Below, in pieces: positions 7,095 through 8,455 of a stretch of 8,455 nt of DNA. The position numbers and the translations under genes are program-made. The number at the start of each line of letters is the position of its first letter. Position 1 is the first letter of the stretch. Source of the DNA: an uncultured Ruminococcus sp. (GTDB lineage: Bacteria > Bacillota > Clostridia > Oscillospirales > CAG-272); assembly GCA_902765885.1 (NCBI GenBank), contig CACXBN010000199.1, positions 1-8,455 on the forward strand, written 5' to 3'. Under the pieces are notes generated by a model that saw only the letters and a list, made by a program, of their open reading frames with translations, was not told where the DNA came from and ran no database searches.

Positions 7095-8455
7095 CCAGAT
7101 GTGTTGTATGCGGGAATGAGAATACGACCTGCCTGTGCGACGGATGCAGATCCAAAGCTGATATAGAAAAGCTCTGCGGCGAGATAATGTCATATCACCC
7201 GGGCAGCGGCATCAATCCCCTTTGGGATGAAATGGCCCGGGAGCTATCCGACCCGTATCATTTCAGGAACCTTGTTTTTGCGCTGAGCGAAGAACTCGAT
7301 ACTCCCGGAAAAGAATACTGGCAAGTCATGACGATCTGCGGGTCATCTCCGAATGTCCCCAAAGCAAGCCGCCCGTGGTTTTACGATCTTTACCGTTCCG
7401 TTATTCGGGATCCCGGACTCTCGGAAGCGGAGAGAAATCGCCTGCACGGGATCGCTCTGGGCGCGAATTACATGGATTATGCCTACCAGGAAGCAGACAA
7501 GATCGCCGCGGAGCTGTATGCGTCGAATGAGATCCCCTGGCAGGGTTATTATAATCTGGCTGAGTTTTATATCACTACGCGAAGATATGAATTGGCGGAT
7601 GAAGTGATCTCAGAATGTCTCCAACGCTATGGCGACGATGACTTTATCGTGCGGACAATGAACTCTAGGGCTGAAACGAATGCAAAGCAGCGAGATAAGG
7701 CGATCGCCGGGAAACAGGAGTTCCTGCCGAATCCGAAAGAAAACAGGGATGAAGCGCGGAAAAACTATATCGACTTTTTGGCCTCTCTCGGGATCGAGGC
7801 GACGGTCCCGGCGCCGGCCAAGCGGGCAAGAAATGTGATCCCGCGCGATCAGTATCCTGCGCCGATCGAAACGAGGGATCCGGAACTCGACCACTTTGTG
7901 GCCTTTGATCTTGAGACCACCGGCTATAGTTCTAAAACCGACTCTATGATCGAGATCGGCGCGATCAAAGTTGTTGGAGATCGGATCGTAGAATCCGGGC
8001 AATTCACGTTCCAAGAGCTCGTTCAGCCTCTGAATCACAAAAAAGTTTCGCCCGCGGTTGAAGCCCTTACCGGTATTTCAAATGCAGAAGCCTTTGCCGC
8101 GAGACCTGTTTGGGAAGTGCTGCCGGATTTTATGGATTTTGCGGGAGATTCTGTGCTGTTGGGCTTTAACTGCATTGCTTTTGACAGCCGCTTTATGGTG
8201 CGGGCCGGACGTTACAGCAATATCATCATCGAAAACAAATATTTTGACGTGATGCGTTATGCCGATGCATTCAAAACCAAGCTTGGGATCGTTTCGAGGA
8301 AAGTCTCTTTGAATGAGCTCGCAGAAAAACTGGGCATCGAGAACCCTCGGGCTCACAGGGCATTGTCAGACGCGATCACGACCGCCAAAGTGTTCTTGAA
8401 GCTGAAAGAGCTTGCCGGACAAGAGCAGGCGCAAAGCCTCGATGATCTGCTTGAA
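7091..8455 (+). CDS. Zinc-cluster / helical-repeat / DEDDh (DnaQ-type) exonuclease, 3' end beyond the window (455+ aa)
   Basis: The frame is open from ATG 7091 to the window end (455 codons, no stop). Residues 4-19 carry C4, C7, C16 and C19 (CX2C-X8-CX2C, with extra C14 and C29), consistent with a small zinc-binding knuckle. Residues ~40-230 are helical. The stretch ~121-180, including YQEADKIAAEL and YYNLAEFYITTRRYELADE, resembles tetratricopeptide repeats. After a Pro/Arg-rich linker (~236-265) comes a DnaQ/PolC-epsilon-type 3'-5' exonuclease domain: D273 and E275 in FVAFDLETTG (ExoI), D365 in GFNCIAFDSRF (ExoII), H422 and D427 in AHRALSDA (ExoIII), and the family LTGIS at 326-330. All five DEDDh residues are present, so an active metal-dependent exonuclease is predicted. 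The domain is essentially complete by residue ~440, so the stop is probably close. The N-terminal ~260 residues are not part of DnaQ. They may bind a partner or a substrate. Confidence 0.88.
   Translation, partial: MTRCVVCGNENTTCLCDGCRSKADIEKLCGEIMSYHPGSGINPLWDEMARELSDPYHFRNLVFALSEELDTPGKEYWQVMTICGSSPNVPKASRPWFYDLYRSVIRDPGLSEAERNRLHGIALGANYMDYAYQEADKIAAELYASNEIPWQGYYNLAEFYITTRRYELADEVISECLQRYGDDDFIVRTMNSRAETNAKQRDKAIAGKQEFLPNPKENRDEARKNYIDFLASLGIEATVPAPAKRARNVIPRDQYPAPIETRDPELDHFVAFDLETTGYSSKTDSMIEIGAIKVVGDRIVESGQFTFQELVQPLNHKKVSPAVEALTGISNAEAFAARPVWEVLPDFMDFAGDSVLLGFNCIAFDSRFMVRAGRYSNIIIENKYFDVMRYADAFKTKLGIVSRKVSLNELAEKLGIENPRAHRALSDAITTAKVFLKLKELAGQEQAQSLDDLLE

Noticed and set aside
5826..7193. 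Leftward open frames of about 205-216 codons inside the helicase gene
   Set aside because: They lie opposite intact helicase and nuclease motifs. Their composition and lack of start signals mark them as shadows.
4227..8455. Gabija-type or other named defence system
   Set aside because: A UvrD-like helicase is shared with GajB, but there is no OLD-family/TOPRIM partner and the gene set does not match a named system I can support.

Overview
The window looks like bacterial DNA, probably from a Bacillota/Clostridia lineage. The reasons are a roughly even base composition judged by eye, SigA-type promoters with 17-bp spacers, purine-rich Shine-Dalgarno sites, and a DUF1351-family protein typical of Firmicutes phages and mobile elements. 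No rRNA, tRNA, insertion sequence, integrase or CRISPR array is visible. The species cannot be named from the sequence.

Layout. Positions 1-209 are intergenic and hold two hairpins, one of which is a convincing terminator for leftward transcription. Positions 210-3104 (minus strand) encode a 964-residue protein: a small N-terminal domain, a Lys/Thr/Ala/Pro-rich linker, an unrecognised central domain and a coiled coil of about 330 residues. Its last ~22 codons appear to be read out of frame, because the neighbouring frame (ending at 197) carries a well-formed coiled-coil tail. Positions 3105-3430 are a divergent regulatory region with two good promoters pointing outward, both overlaid by palindromes. 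From 3431 rightward runs a tightly packed three-gene operon: a DUF1351 protein (3431-4240); a single-chain UvrD/Rep-type helicase fused to an AddB-like iron-sulfur PD-(D/E)XK nuclease (4227-7094); and a protein with an N-terminal zinc-binding cluster, a helical middle and a C-terminal DnaQ-type DEDDh 3'-5' exonuclease (7091 to the window end, no stop reached).

How they may work together. The operon pairs a DNA translocase/nuclease with a separate 3'-5' exonuclease and a protein family usually found in phage recombination modules. A DNA-end-processing role (recombination, repair or defence) is a reasonable inference. The gene overlaps (14 nt and 4 nt) suggest co-translation. The divergently transcribed coiled-coil protein may be a partner or an unrelated neighbour. 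The shared control region is the only evidence linking them.
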